Shown piece after piece: positions 1 to 9,170 of a stretch of 64,000 nucleotides of DNA (its first letter is position 1; each line of letters starts with the position of its first letter). The stretch is from Dechloromonas denitrificans (GTDB taxonomy: Bacteria; Pseudomonadota; Gammaproteobacteria; Burkholderiales; Rhodocyclaceae): the NCBI RefSeq assembly GCF_020510685.1, contig NZ_CP075185.1, forward strand, positions 3,916,001 to 3,980,000, read 5' to 3'. A program made the position numbers and the translations under genes. A model generated the notes under the pieces. That model was not told where the DNA came from and did no database searches. It was given only the letters and a program-made list of their open reading frames with translations.

Positions 1-142
1 GTTGCAGGCGAAGATCGCCCAACTGAAAGCCCAGAAGGAGAGCGGCACCAGCAGCGGGACGACGGAGGCCACACCAGAGGCGAAATCGTCCAGCGCCTCA
101 TCCGACTCGGCCGTCGGGACAAACGTCGATACCTTCGTCTAG
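1..142 (+). CDS. C-terminal end of an unidentified protein (partial)
   Basis: The reading frame beginning at base 2 stays open to a TAG at 140-142 and gives 46 residues. It starts with a short charged, helix-prone stretch (LQAKIAQLKAQKE) followed by a Ser/Thr/Ala/Glu-rich, probably disordered tail ending in TFV. The QAKIAQLKAQK pattern resembles the tails of FlxA-like or other coiled-coil proteins, but this is too short for a family call. The gene runs off the left edge. It converges on the radical SAM gene, with 22 bp between the two stop codons. Confidence 0.45.
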   Translation, partial: LQAKIAQLKAQKESGTSSGTTEATPEAKSSSASSDSAVGTNVDTFV

Positions 143-164
143 CGCTGGCTCACTGGCGGCCGGA

Positions 165-1781
165 TTAGTTGAGACCAGCCTGGTGGTGTCCCTGGCGTTG
201 AGTCAGCGGCTTGACCCGTGGCTGCGGCGGTTCCCGTTTCGGCAATTGCCCGTGCAAGGCGCGCGGCGCACCCCGCGCGCCACTCGCGACATAGTCGGCC
301 AACAGGGCTGAGCGAGCGGTTGGCGCCGGCCAGCCGCTGCGGGCTACCAGATAATCGAAGAGAAGATCGACCAGCGATTCCGGGGTCAGGCCGGTCGTCT
401 TCCCAGTGCTTTGCCACAGCCAGTCGGAAAAATCGAGAAATGCCTGAAACGGTGAAGGTTCGGTGCGGGCCGCAGCCTCCCCCGACGCTGGTTGCCACTG
501 ACCGAGCAGCAGCGGCAGGGTTTGCTTGAACCGCCCCGAGTTGGCAAGCATGTCCCAGTAGCGCGCGAAGCGGCCGAAGCGCTGCACGGTGGCGGCATCA
601 ACAGCCCCGGTTTGGCACACGGAGTACGGCGGGTTTTCGTCATAGAGCATGCCGTACTCGGCTGTGTGCCGGGTAATCGGGGTGCCGCGCAAGCGTTTCA
701 AGATGCCCAGTTGAATTTCGTGCGGCCGCAGGTCATACAGGCGGTCGAACCCGGCGGCAAAGCTATCCAGCGTTTCGCCGGGCAAGCCGAAAATCAGATC
801 GGTGTGCAGGTGGGCATGCGACGCCTCGACCAGCCAGCGCAGGTTGGCTTCAGCCTTGGCGTTGTCCTGCCGGCGCGAGATGCGTTGCTGGACGTCGATG
901 TTGAAGCTCTGAATACCCACCTCGAACTGCAGCACGCCGGACGGAAACCGGGCGATCATCGCCTTGAGCCGGTCTGGCAGATGGTCCGGCACGACTTCGA
1001 AATGAACGAACAGTGCGTCAGCCGGCGAGGTGGCATCGGCGGCAGGCAGTCGGTCGAGAAAGAACTGCAGGATACGGACGGAAACATCGATTTTCAGGTT
1101 GAAGGTTCGGTCGACAAACTTGAAATTGCGCGCACCGCGCCGATACAAGCCGTCCATCTCGGCCAGGAAGCGCTCGAGATCAAAGGCCCAGGCAGTCTTG
1201 TCGAGAGCGCTCAAACAGAACTCGCACTTGAACGGACAACCGCGCGAAGCCTCAACGTAGAGCAGGCGATGCGCCAGATCGGCAGCAGAATACTCGGCGT
1301 AGGGCAGCACCAACTGGTCGAGTGCCGGCTGCTCGCCGGCGATCACCTTGCTCAAGGGACGCGGGCCATGCAGCAGAGCCCGGCACAGCTTGGCAAAGCT
1401 CAGATCGCCCCAGCCGGTAATGACATGATCGGCCAGCCGGGTGATCTCTTGTTCGTTCGTTTCATGGCTGACCTCGGGACCACCGAGAATCACCTTGATG
1501 TCCGGCCGCGCCGCCTTGAGCAAGCGCAGCACTGCCGTCGTCTGCAACACATTCCAGATATAGACGCCGAAACCGATGATCGGCGGCGTAGACGCCAGCC
1601 CGGGCACGAGCAGCAACAGCTCATCGACGATTTCCTGAGCCGGGCGGCCGATGGTGAATTCGCGCAACGCGGTCCGTGGCTTCAGGTCGCCCATGTTGGC
1701 CAGCAGATAGCGCAAGCCCAGGGAGGCATGAATGTACTTGGCGTTGAGCGTCGTCAGGACAATGCTCGGCGGATTGATCAC
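165..1781 (-). CDS. B12-binding radical SAM protein
   Basis: The protein has 538 residues. Its N-terminal third (about 1-140) looks like a cobalamin-binding Rossmann domain of the type found in B12-dependent radical SAM enzymes. The radical SAM core follows, with the [4Fe-4S]/SAM motif CPFKCEFC near residue 182 preceded by EASRG. The C-terminal part (about 370-500) resembles the DUF4080 domain often attached to this subfamily. The substrate cannot be told; relatives include methyltransferases and ring-closing enzymes. The start is GTG at 1781 (INPPSIVL follows) with only a weak GAG upstream. It lies downstream of the cspA terminator, so it probably has its own promoter in the short gap. Confidence 0.8.
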   Translation of the reverse strand: MINPPSIVLTTLNAKYIHASLGLRYLLANMGDLKPRTALREFTIGRPAQEIVDELLLLVPGLASTPPIIGFGVYIWNVLQTTAVLRLLKAARPDIKVILGGPEVSHETNEQEITRLADHVITGWGDLSFAKLCRALLHGPRPLSKVIAGEQPALDQLVLPYAEYSAADLAHRLLYVEASRGCPFKCEFCLSALDKTAWAFDLERFLAEMDGLYRRGARNFKFVDRTFNLKIDVSVRILQFFLDRLPAADATSPADALFVHFEVVPDHLPDRLKAMIARFPSGVLQFEVGIQSFNIDVQQRISRRQDNAKAEANLRWLVEASHAHLHTDLIFGLPGETLDSFAAGFDRLYDLRPHEIQLGILKRLRGTPITRHTAEYGMLYDENPPYSVCQTGAVDAATVQRFGRFARYWDMLANSGRFKQTLPLLLGQWQPASGEAAARTEPSPFQAFLDFSDWLWQSTGKTTGLTPESLVDLLFDYLVARSGWPAPTARSALLADYVASGARGAPRALHGQLPKREPPQPRVKPLTQRQGHHQAGLN

Positions 1782-1799
1782 GGAAAAAACTCGGCTAAC

Positions 1800-1828
1800 A
1801 AAAAGCCCGGCTTGCGCCGGGCTTTTTT
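1800..1828 (-). terminator. Rho-independent terminator of cspA
   Basis: A GC hairpin (AAGCCCGGC, loop TTGC, GCCGGGCTT) is flanked by A-rich and T-rich runs. Read on the minus strand it follows the cspA stop codon by 25 bp and ends in a T run, so it should terminate cspA before the radical SAM gene. The A/T runs on both sides mean it could work in either direction. Confidence 0.85.
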
Positions 1829-1853
1829 CGTTCAGAAAACGATGTGAGCAGTA

Positions 1854-2057
1854 TTACTCAGGCTTGATGTTGCTAGCCTGCAGGCCCTTCGGGCCGGTCG
1901 TCACGTCGAAGCTGACTTTCTGGCCTTCGGCCAGGGTCTTGAAGCCGCTGGAGACAATTGCTGAAAAATGTGCAAAAAGGTCTTCACCACCCTGGTCCGG
2001 CGTAATAAAACCAAAACCCTTTGAATCATTGAACCACTTGACGGTACCTGTTGCCAT
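1854..2057 (-). CDS. cspA: Cold-shock protein (CspA family)
   Basis: This is a 67-residue single cold-shock domain, the standard family length. The RNA-binding motifs are visible: KGFGFI (RNP1) at about residues 15-20 and DLFAHF (RNP2) at about 27-32. The start is ATG at 2057 (MATGTVKWF), with GGAGA about nine bases upstream; an in-frame ATG five codons earlier lacks this spacing. Family members bind single-stranded RNA/DNA and act as RNA chaperones, not always under cold control. The 5' leader contains two mutually exclusive hairpins (2082-2103), and a terminator follows the gene, so it is a single-gene unit. Confidence 0.95.
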   Translation of the reverse strand: MATGTVKWFNDSKGFGFITPDQGGEDLFAHFSAIVSSGFKTLAEGQKVSFDVTTGPKGLQASNIKPE

Positions 2058-2081
2058 GCCTTGAATCTCCAAAAATTAAAC

Positions 2082-2103
2082 GGGGCTTAGCCCCTACGTA
2101 GGG
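2082..2103 (-). promoter_or_regulatory. Two overlapping palindromes in the cspA leader
   Basis: GGGGCTTAGCCCC at 2082-2094 forms a 5-bp stem with a 3-nt loop. CCCTACGTAGGG at 2092-2103 is a perfect 12-bp palindrome. They share 2092-2094, so an RNA cannot form both at once. They lie 25-46 nt upstream of the cspA ATG, just 5' of its ribosome binding site. The cspA leader of E. coli is a known RNA thermoswitch; a similar role here is inference. Confidence 0.45.
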
Positions 2104-2260
2104 CGAATATCAAGACAGCACGGTACAGAAGGGGTATTGCGCCGCATAAAGCGGATACCAAACCAACATACGACAGCAGCACTTGAAAATCGCTGAACCT
2201 CACTATGCCTTGCATTTGATCTGAGGACAAATGGTATTTGCTGAAAATCGCAGTTAATTC

Positions 2261-2280
2261 TGAAATAACTCCTTATTTCA
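2261..2280. promoter_or_regulatory. Perfect inverted repeat, candidate operator
   Basis: TGAAATAA-CTCC-TTATTTCA is an 8-bp perfect inverted repeat with a 4-bp centre. It sits in the 343-bp gap between cspA (minus) and the ATP-grasp gene (plus), about 200 bp upstream of cspA and 137-206 bp upstream of the plus-strand gene. I cannot assign a regulator. I see no gene in the rest of the gap (2073-2416); it is AT-rich, especially at 2345-2385 where promoter-like TATAAA/TATATG strings occur. Confidence 0.4.
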
Positions 2281-2416
2281 CCGCAAATTGGCCATACCGA
2301 CCCTGGCAACCGGGTAGACCGCTGCGCCAAGTCAGGGTCGGCCGGTGCAATATAAAGTAAGCTTATATGCTTAATTACACACAAAGGCAGAGCCGGACGC
2401 ATGGCGAGAAGATTTT

Positions 2417-3703
2417 TTGACGACCACCGCCAAAGCCATCGCTAAAACCGTTCCGACCAGTCCGCCACCCGACACCGACCGCAAGATGACCAATCATTCC
2501 GCTACCCCCTTCCTGGGCCTCGCTCCTTTCCTGCGCATGAGCATCGCCGGCGGCGATCTGCGCCAAGTCGCCCAGAGCCTGCTGGAGCAAGCCGGCAACG
2601 AGCAGACCAATGCCGCTCTGTGGATGAATCTGTCCACCGCTTTTTTCTCCATCGGCCAAAGAGAGATGGGCTTGTCGATACAGGAACAGGCGCTGCTGCT
2701 GCAGCGCACCTACCGGATTCCGGCGCCCCGGCAGCCGGCCCGCTTTCGCCTGCTGATGCTGATGGCGGCCGGCGATCTGGCTGAAAACACGCCGCTCGAC
2801 TGCCTGCTCGAAAATGGCGATATCGACCTGATCTTCTATTACGCCAGCCCCGACGCCCCGCTGCCGCCCAGCCTGCCGGCCCACGACGCCCTGCTCGTCG
2901 CGATTGCCGATGGCGAGGCCAACCGCCCGATCCTACAAGGACTCGAAGCCTTGCTGCGCGATTGGCCCAAGCCGGTGCTCAACGCCCCCCAGCACATTCC
3001 GAATACCGAACGGGGTGCCGCCAGCGCGCTGCTCCAGCAGATTCCCGGCTTGTTGATGCCGCCCACCCGGCAGATCAGCCGCGCCGCGCTGCAGGCGATC
3101 GCCGGCGGCGATGCCCGGTTGAGCGACGTCTTCGCCGACTGCCAGTTTCCGGTCATCCTGCGCCCGGTCGGCTCCCAGGCCGGCCGCGACCTGGCCAGGA
3201 TCGACGATCTTCCGGGCATCACGCGCTATCTGGCCGGCGTCGCCGACCCGAGCTTCTACCTGTCGCGCTTCATCGATTACACCGACGCCAATGGCGTCTT
3301 CCGCAAATACCGGATCGCACTGATTGCCGGTCAGCCGTTTGCCTGTCACATGGGCATCTCGGCGCACTGGATGATTCACTACGTCAATGCCGGGATGTAC
3401 GAAGACAGTGCCAAGCGGGCCGAAGAAGCGGCCTTCATGGACAATTTTGCCGCCTTCGCCGAACGCCATGGCGACGCGCTCAAGGCGATTTATCAGCGCG
3501 CCAAGCTCGACTACCTGTGTATCGACTGCGCCGAAACGCGGGACGGCGAGCTGCTGATCTTCGAAATCGACCACGTCATGGTGGTGCACGCCATGGACCC
3601 CGCCGACCTCTTTCCCTACAAGCAGGAACACATGCTGAAAGTCCGCCGGGCGTTCGAGAATCTGCTTTTCGGCCTGAGCGCACCTCAGCCGCTGGCACTG
3701 TGA
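2417..3703 (+). CDS. ATP-grasp domain protein with TPR-like N-terminus
   Basis: The protein has up to 428 residues. Residues about 35-95 look like a helical tetratricopeptide-type pair (AGGDLRQVAQSLLEQ, NAALWMNLSTAFFSIGQ). The C-terminal half resembles an ATP-grasp fold: PVILRPVGSQAGRDLARI is a nucleotide-binding-type strand/loop, and LLIFEIDHVMVVHAM carries the acidic metal-binding end. ATP-grasp enzymes ligate a carboxylate to an amine or thiol; the substrate is unknown. The start is uncertain: a TTG at 2417 has GAGAAG upstream, while an ATG at 2486 (MTNHSATPF) is also plausible. It is followed after 13 bp by the SerC-like gene, so the two are probably co-transcribed and may act in one pathway. 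Confidence 0.7.
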   Translation: MTTTAKAIAKTVPTSPPPDTDRKMTNHSATPFLGLAPFLRMSIAGGDLRQVAQSLLEQAGNEQTNAALWMNLSTAFFSIGQREMGLSIQEQALLLQRTYRIPAPRQPARFRLLMLMAAGDLAENTPLDCLLENGDIDLIFYYASPDAPLPPSLPAHDALLVAIADGEANRPILQGLEALLRDWPKPVLNAPQHIPNTERGAASALLQQIPGLLMPPTRQISRAALQAIAGGDARLSDVFADCQFPVILRPVGSQAGRDLARIDDLPGITRYLAGVADPSFYLSRFIDYTDANGVFRKYRIALIAGQPFACHMGISAHWMIHYVNAGMYEDSAKRAEEAAFMDNFAAFAERHGDALKAIYQRAKLDYLCIDCAETRDGELLIFEIDHVMVVHAMDPADLFPYKQEHMLKVRRAFENLLFGLSAPQPLAL

Positions 3704-3716
3704 ACGGGCCACGACG

Positions 3717-4829
3717 ATGAACAGAATGCCAAACAACCCGCTGAACAGCCTGAATTTTTCCGGGGGGCCGGGCGTCCTGCCGGAAAGCGTTTTGCAGCAG
3801 GTGCAGGAAGCGATCCGGGCGGTACCGGAGGTCGGCCTTTCGATCCTTGGGATCAGTCATCGTTCGGACTGGTTCGCCGCGGTCGTCGCCGAGCTCGAAG
3901 CCAATATCCGCAGCCTGATGAATCTGCCCGCCGACTACCACGTTCTTTTCCTGCAGGGCGGCGCGACGCAGCAGTTTTCAATGCTCCCGATGACGCTGCT
4001 GGCCGGCCAAGCCACCCCGGCCGACTACCTGCACACCGGCTACTGGAGCGGCAAGGCGCTGCCCGAGGCGCGTCGCGTCGGGCCGGTGCGCATCGCCTGG
4101 AGCGGCCAGCCGGGCGGCTTCCGGCATTTGCCGGATGACGCCGAACTGGATTTCCAGGCGGACGCCCCCTACCTTCATTACGTCTCGAACGAAACCGTCG
4201 AAGGCCTGCAGTTCCACCGCGTCCTCGGCCGCGACGACGTGCCGCGCATCTGCGACATGTCCTCCGATTTCCTCTCGGCGCCCGGCGACTTCGAGCGATT
4301 TTCGCTGATCTACGCCCATGCCCAGAAAAACATCGGGCCGGCCGGCGTCACCGTGGTCGTCGTCAAGGACGCATTGCTCAAGGACGCCCCCGACACGCTG
4401 CCGGGCTTTCTCGACTACCGGGCGCAGATCGCCGCCCATTCGATTTACAACACGCCGCCGGTTTTCGCCATCTACGTCGTCTTGCTGGTCAGCCGCTGGC
4501 TGCGCGACGAAATTGGCGGCCTGGCCGCGATGGATCAACGCAATACCGAAAAATCCCGGCAGCTCTATCAGGCGCTCGACGACAACAATGACTTTTACCT
4601 CGGGCGAGCGGCCGGCAAAGATCGCTCGAAGATGAACGTCGCCTTCAATTTGCCGAGCCCGGAACTCGAGCAGAAATTCATCGCCGCCGCGCTCGCCGCC
4701 GGTTTTTCCGGCCTGGCCGGACACCGCAGCATTGGCGGAATCCGCGCCTCGCTGTACAACGGACTGCAATTGGCGGCGGTCGAAAAGCTGGTCGATTTCA
4801 TGGACCAATTCAAATCGCGTAACCGCTAA
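3717..4829 (+). CDS. serC: Phosphoserine aminotransferase family protein
   Basis: This 370-residue PLP enzyme is close to SerC over its whole length. Visible motifs are NFSGGPGVLP at the N-terminus, SHRSDWF, GGATQQF, the PLP-lysine segment HAQKNIGPAG (lysine near residue 205), NTPPVFAIY, KMNVAF and GHRSIGGIRASLYN. SerC converts 3-phosphohydroxypyruvate and glutamate to phosphoserine, and in some bacteria also acts in pyridoxal phosphate synthesis. The usual partners pheA, hisC and gyrA are absent. It is instead paired with an ATP-grasp gene 13 bp upstream, so it may be a paralogue with another substrate. A second ATG lies three codons downstream. Confidence 0.78.
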   Translation: MNRMPNNPLNSLNFSGGPGVLPESVLQQVQEAIRAVPEVGLSILGISHRSDWFAAVVAELEANIRSLMNLPADYHVLFLQGGATQQFSMLPMTLLAGQATPADYLHTGYWSGKALPEARRVGPVRIAWSGQPGGFRHLPDDAELDFQADAPYLHYVSNETVEGLQFHRVLGRDDVPRICDMSSDFLSAPGDFERFSLIYAHAQKNIGPAGVTVVVVKDALLKDAPDTLPGFLDYRAQIAAHSIYNTPPVFAIYVVLLVSRWLRDEIGGLAAMDQRNTEKSRQLYQALDDNNDFYLGRAAGKDRSKMNVAFNLPSPELEQKFIAAALAAGFSGLAGHRSIGGIRASLYNGLQLAAVEKLVDFMDQFKSRNR

Positions 4830-4839
4830 GCCCGCAGCA

Positions 4840-4857
4840 CGGCGCCGCAGGGCGCCG
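4840..4857 (+). terminator. GC hairpin after the SerC-like gene
   Basis: CGGCGCC-GCAG-GGCGCCG forms a 7-bp stem 10 bp after the stop codon. There is no T run, so this is a weak terminator candidate; it may mainly protect the 3' end. Confidence 0.3.
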
Positions 4858-4946
4858 CCGGAACCCCGCCTGGCGCGTGTCTCGAGCGCGCCGTTTTGTT
4901 ACACTGGCGGATGGTTTCTACCACCAAAGTCATAGAGCAAAACATC

Positions 4947-5735
4947 ATGGTGCGCATCTTTCTGCTGCTTCTCGCGCTGCTGGCGGCCTCCCCGGCGGTT
5001 TTTGCCGAGGACAGCGCAGTCGATCGCATCAGCGCCAACAAGACGCTGCGCGTCTGCATCTGGCCGGACTATTTCGGCATCAGCTACCGCGACCCGAAAA
5101 CGCAGCAACTGTCCGGCATCGATATCGACATGGCCAAGGCGCTCGGCCGCGACCTCGGCGTGCGGGTCGAATTCATCGACAGCTCGTTCGCCCGGCTGAT
5201 CGCCGACCTTACCGAGGAGCGCTGCGACATCGCCATGTTCGCCATCGGCATCACCCCGCTGCGCGTCGAAAAGCTGCGCTTCACCAAGCCGCACCTGGCC
5301 AGCGACATCTACGCCATCACCACCCAGAGCAACCGCCGGATCAAGACCTGGAATGACATCGACAAGCCGGGCGCCGTAGTCGCCGTCGCCAAGGGCACGC
5401 TGCACGAACCGGTAATGGCCGGCAAGTTGAAATTCGCGACGCTCAAGGTCTTCGATACGCCGCATGCCCGCGAACAGGAAGTCGAATCCGGCCGGGCCGA
5501 CGTCTTCATGACCGACTTTCCTTATAGCCTGCGCATGCTGAAGACCACCGACTGGGCGCGACTGATCAAACCGGACAGCGCCTACCACATCACCCCCTAC
5601 GCCTACGCCATGCGCCCCGGCGACGACCGCTGGCACACCCGGGTCGAGCAGTTCGTCGCCGACGTCAAGCGCAGCGGCGAACTGAAGGCGGCAGCCGAAC
5701 GGCACGGCCTGCTGGCCATCGCCGTCCTCGACTGA
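4947..5735 (+). CDS. Periplasmic solute-binding protein, family 3
   Basis: The protein has 262 residues with a clear signal peptide ([20 protein letters not shown], cleavage before EDS). The mature part matches family 3 binding proteins: [61 protein letters not shown] and the hinge region AVAKGTLHE. The ATG at 4947 places the signal peptide at the N-terminus; two in-frame upstream starts would add a charged extension. No ABC permease or ATPase is nearby. The next gene, 11 bp away, is a membrane histidine kinase, so this protein may report ligand to a sensor rather than feed a transporter. Confidence 0.85.
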   Translation: MVRIFLLLLALLAASPAVFAEDSAVDRISANKTLRVCIWPDYFGISYRDPKTQQLSGIDIDMAKALGRDLGVRVEFIDSSFARLIADLTEERCDIAMFAIGITPLRVEKLRFTKPHLASDIYAITTQSNRRIKTWNDIDKPGAVVAVAKGTLHEPVMAGKLKFATLKVFDTPHAREQEVESGRADVFMTDFPYSLRMLKTTDWARLIKPDSAYHITPYAYAMRPGDDRWHTRVEQFVADVKRSGELKAAAERHGLLAIAVLD

Positions 5736-5746
5736 GCGGGCTGAGC

Positions 5747-8700
5747 GTGGCCAACCCACCTTCCCAAGGGTTCACCAAGTTACTGGTCGGCCTGCAGATC
5801 CTGCTGGTCATTTCGGTGGCCGCCGGCACGCTGTCGAATATTTACCGGCTGCGCCAGGAAACCCTCGACCGGCATCTGAAGGAAGCCGAAACCCAGGCCC
5901 GCGTCTTCGAGGACCAACTGACCCAGACGCTGAATCTGGCCAGCCTGACTCTGCAAAGCCTGCCGCAGTCGATCGACCTGCCGGCCGGCGCGCCACCGGG
6001 CCGGGCCGTTGCCGAACACGCCACCAGCCAGCTCGAACTGATCCAGCGTCGGCTGCTCTTCCTGCGCTCGCTGTCGGTTGCCGATAGCGACGGGACGATC
6101 ATCGCCAGCTCGAATCCGGAGAATATCGGCCGGCGGGTGGCCGTCGACAATTTCCAGCCCCGGCCGGCAGGATCGGCGGCGGCCAATTTCCTGCGCCTCG
6201 GGGCGCCCTGGTCCGGGCGGGACTTCGCCGACGGCTCCCCGGCCACCCCGGCCCAACCGGTAGCGGCCGATGCCGCGAGCTTTGTCCCGGTCGTTCGCGA
6301 AGAACTCTCTGGCGATCGCCGTCTGAAATTGCTGGCCGCCCTCAACCCCGATTATTTTCTCAACCACTTCGCCCGCCATATCGATCCGGCAACCACCCAG
6401 ATCGAGATCGTCGCCTACGACGGAAGCCTCGTCGTGACGACGCGCGACGACCGGCCAGTCGGCGCCCGGCACCTCCCGGAGGCGACATTACAGCGCCTGC
6501 TCGGCGATGAAATCGGCAGTATCGCCGACGACCGCGAGGACCAGCCCGACCGGCCGATGCTGACCGCCTTCCGCAGCTCGCGCAGCTATCCGCTGCTGGT
6601 CATGGTCCATGTCGATCGCACCCTGGCGCTCGCCAAGTGGCAGGCCGAAACGCGGCAGACCGTGACCACGGTGGGTATCGTGCTGCTCGTCCTGCTGGCC
6701 CTGACCAGTCTGCTCATCAGCCGCGTCCGCAAAAGCCTGCGGGCCGAGGGGCGCATGCAGAAAGAACGGCAACTGGCTGCCCGGGTCTTCGAACACAGCA
6801 CCAACGGCGTCATCATCACCGATGCCGAGCGCCGGATCGTTGCCGTAAACCCGCACCTCGAGCAGGTCACCGGCTATACCAGCGGCGAGCTGATCGGCGA
6901 CGACCCGCGCCGCTTCGCGTCGGGCACCCATGAAGCCGCTTTCTACCAGGCGATGTGGAACGAATTGACGACCAACGGCGTGTGGCGCGGCGAGATCGTC
7001 AACCGGCGTAAGGATGGCACGCTGATCGACGAATGGCTGACCATCTCGGTGGTGCGCGACGAGGCCGGCAAGCTGCTCAACTACGTCGGCGTCTTCGAGG
7101 ACATCTCCGAGGAGCGCCGGCGCGACAGCCAGATCCGCCGCCTGTCGCAGGCCGTCGAACAGAGTCCGACGAGCATCGTCATCACCAATCTCGAACCGGC
7201 CATCGAGTACGTCAATCCGGAATTCTTCCGCACCACCGGCTATACGGCGGAGGAAGTCATCGGCCAGAATCCGCGCTTTCTGCAGTCCGGCCTGACCCCG
7301 CCAGCGAGCTATGCGGCGATGTGGAAGACGCTGAGCCACGGCGAGATCTGGGAGGGCGAATTCGTCAACAAGCGGCGGGACGCTTCGCTCTATTACGAAC
7401 GCGCCATCATCGCGCCGATCCGCGACGCCAACGAGCGGATCACCCATTACGTCGCGATCAAGCTCGACATCACCGAACAGCGCCTGCAAGGCATCCGCCT
7501 GCAACGCCAGCTCGACGCCTTGCGCGCCCTCAACGGCATCGTCGCCATCACCGGCCTCGACCCCCGCGAAACAATCCGCGCCGCGCTGCAGGTTGCCGTC
7601 AAGCACCTCCATCTCGAATACGCCATCGTCAGCCACATCGACCGGCCAGCCGGCGCCTACCGCATCGAAGTCCAGGTTTCGCCCGATCAGACCCTGGCCG
7701 ACAACCAACACCTCGAACTCGGCATCACCTATTGCAGCACGACCCTCGAGCACGGCGAGTTGCTGGCGATTGCCGACGCCGCGCATTCGACCTATCGGCT
7801 CCACCCCTGTTTCCGCGAATTCAACCTGGCGGCTTATCTCGGGGCGCCGATCTCGGTCAATGGCAAGGTTTACGGGACCATCTGCTTCTCCTCGGCCACC
7901 GCCCGCGAACACGACTTCGACCCCTCCGATCTCGAATTCGTCCGGATGCTGGCCAACTGGGCTGGCGCCTTCATCGAGCGCATGCTGGCCAACAACGAGC
8001 TGGAAGAAGCGCGCTCCGCCGCCGAAGCGGCCAGCCTGGCCAAGAGCAGCTTCCTGGCCAACATGAGCCATGAAATTCGCACTCCGATGAATGGCGTCAT
8101 CGGCATGGCCGACCTGCTGCTCGGCAGCCCGCTGACCGCCGAACAGCGCGATTTCGCCGAAACCATCCGGCACAGCGCCGACGGCCTGCTCGGGCTGATC
8201 AACGACATCCTCGACTTTTCCAAGGTCGAGGCCGGCAAGCTGCAGCTCGAAAGCATTCCTTTCGCGCCGGCCGCCCTGCTCCACGACATCCTGGCGCTGC
8301 TCGCCCACCAGGCCAATCTCAAGCAGATTTCGCTCGCCACCGAACTCGATCCGGCACTCCCCGGCCAACTGCTCGGCGACCCCGGCCGGCTGCGCCAGAT
8401 CCTGCTCAATCTGGTCGGCAATGCCATCAAGTTCACCCAGGCCGGCAGCGTTACCGTTCGCCTCGAGAGCCGGCCGATCGTCGGCCGCGACGACCAGATC
8501 CGGCTCTGCCTGACGATCCGCGACACCGGTATCGGCATGACCCCGGAAACCATCGCCAATCTCTTTTCACCGTTCGAGCAGGGCGACGCTTCGACGACCC
8601 GGATGTTCGGCGGCACCGGCCTCGGCCTGTCGATCTGCAAGCGCCTCGTCGAACTGATGGGCGGCACGATCAGCGTCGACGCGACCCCGGGGGCCGGCAG

Positions 8701-9169
8701 CACCTTCATCGTCGCCCTGCCCTTCAGCGTGCTCAACACCGGCCAAGCCGCGCCGGCCGCCGTCCCGCAAACTCTTGGCGAACTGCCGTCCGGGCTACGC
8801 ATCCTTCTGGTCGAGGACAATCTGATCAACCAGAAAGTGGCCGGGGCGCTGCTTGCCAAACTCGGCTGCCGGACGACCATCGCCGACGACGGCCACGCCG
8901 CGCTGGAGCAGTTGGCGACCGGCAGTTTCGATGTGGTGCTGATGGATTGCCAGATGCCGGTCATCGACGGCTTCGAGGCCACCCGCCGCGTGCGTCGCGG
9001 CGAAGCCGGAGCGGCGGCGGCCCGCTTGCCGATCATCGCGATGACCGCCAATGCCATGCAGGGCGACAAGGAGGAATGCCTGGCCGCCGGCATGAACGAC
9101 TATCTGGCCAAGCCGGTCAGCCGGGCCGAACTGATCGCCGCGCTGCAGCGCGCCAGCCAGCTGCGCTGA
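5747..9169 (+). CDS. Hybrid sensor histidine kinase (sensor-PAS-PAS-GAF-HK-REC)
   Basis: This is a 1140-residue membrane sensor. A transmembrane helix near 13-31 and a second at about 305-325 bracket a periplasmic region that looks like a double-Cache sensor. Two PAS/PAC units follow (about 345-460 and 470-585), then a GAF domain (about 595-745), a HisKA domain with phospho-acceptor His775 in [11 protein letters not shown], an HATPase ([17 protein letters not shown]) and a receiver (about 1015-1135) with phospho-acceptor Asp1067 in [11 protein letters not shown]. The start is GTG at 5747, 11 bp after the binding-protein gene. It lacks an HPt domain, so the phosphate must go to a separate HPt protein or directly to an output. 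Confidence 0.92.
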   Translation: MANPPSQGFTKLLVGLQILLVISVAAGTLSNIYRLRQETLDRHLKEAETQARVFEDQLTQTLNLASLTLQSLPQSIDLPAGAPPGRAVAEHATSQLELIQRRLLFLRSLSVADSDGTIIASSNPENIGRRVAVDNFQPRPAGSAAANFLRLGAPWSGRDFADGSPATPAQPVAADAASFVPVVREELSGDRRLKLLAALNPDYFLNHFARHIDPATTQIEIVAYDGSLVVTTRDDRPVGARHLPEATLQRLLGDEIGSIADDREDQPDRPMLTAFRSSRSYPLLVMVHVDRTLALAKWQAETRQTVTTVGIVLLVLLALTSLLISRVRKSLRAEGRMQKERQLAARVFEHSTNGVIITDAERRIVAVNPHLEQVTGYTSGELIGDDPRRFASGTHEAAFYQAMWNELTTNGVWRGEIVNRRKDGTLIDEWLTISVVRDEAGKLLNYVGVFEDISEERRRDSQIRRLSQAVEQSPTSIVITNLEPAIEYVNPEFFRTTGYTAEEVIGQNPRFLQSGLTPPASYAAMWKTLSHGEIWEGEFVNKRRDASLYYERAIIAPIRDANERITHYVAIKLDITEQRLQGIRLQRQLDALRALNGIVAITGLDPRETIRAALQVAVKHLHLEYAIVSHIDRPAGAYRIEVQVSPDQTLADNQHLELGITYCSTTLEHGELLAIADAAHSTYRLHPCFREFNLAAYLGAPISVNGKVYGTICFSSATAREHDFDPSDLEFVRMLANWAGAFIERMLANNELEEARSAAEAASLAKSSFLANMSHEIRTPMNGVIGMADLLLGSPLTAEQRDFAETIRHSADGLLGLINDILDFSKVEAGKLQLESIPFAPAALLHDILALLAHQANLKQISLATELDPALPGQLLGDPGRLRQILLNLVGNAIKFTQAGSVTVRLESRPIVGRDDQIRLCLTIRDTGIGMTPETIANLFSPFEQGDASTTRMFGGTGLGLSICKRLVELMGGTISVDATPGAGSTFIVALPFSVLNTGQAAPAAVPQTLGELPSGLRILLVEDNLINQKVAGALLAKLGCRTTIADDGHAALEQLATGSFDVVLMDCQMPVIDGFEATRRVRRGEAGAAAARLPIIAMTANAMQGDKEECLAAGMNDYLAKPVSRAELIAALQRASQLR

Positions 9170-9170
9170 A

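Noticed and set aside
2094..2402. 102-residue minus-strand frame upstream of cspA
   Set aside because: No domain, no good ribosome site, and it covers the probable cspA leader and promoter.
2401..2445. 14-codon frame from an ATG overlapping the TTG start of the ATP-grasp gene
   Set aside because: Too short and without supporting signal; may only reflect start-site ambiguity.
6488..8368. 626-residue minus-strand frame inside the hybrid kinase gene
   Set aside because: Antisense shadow of clear PAS, GAF and kinase domains.
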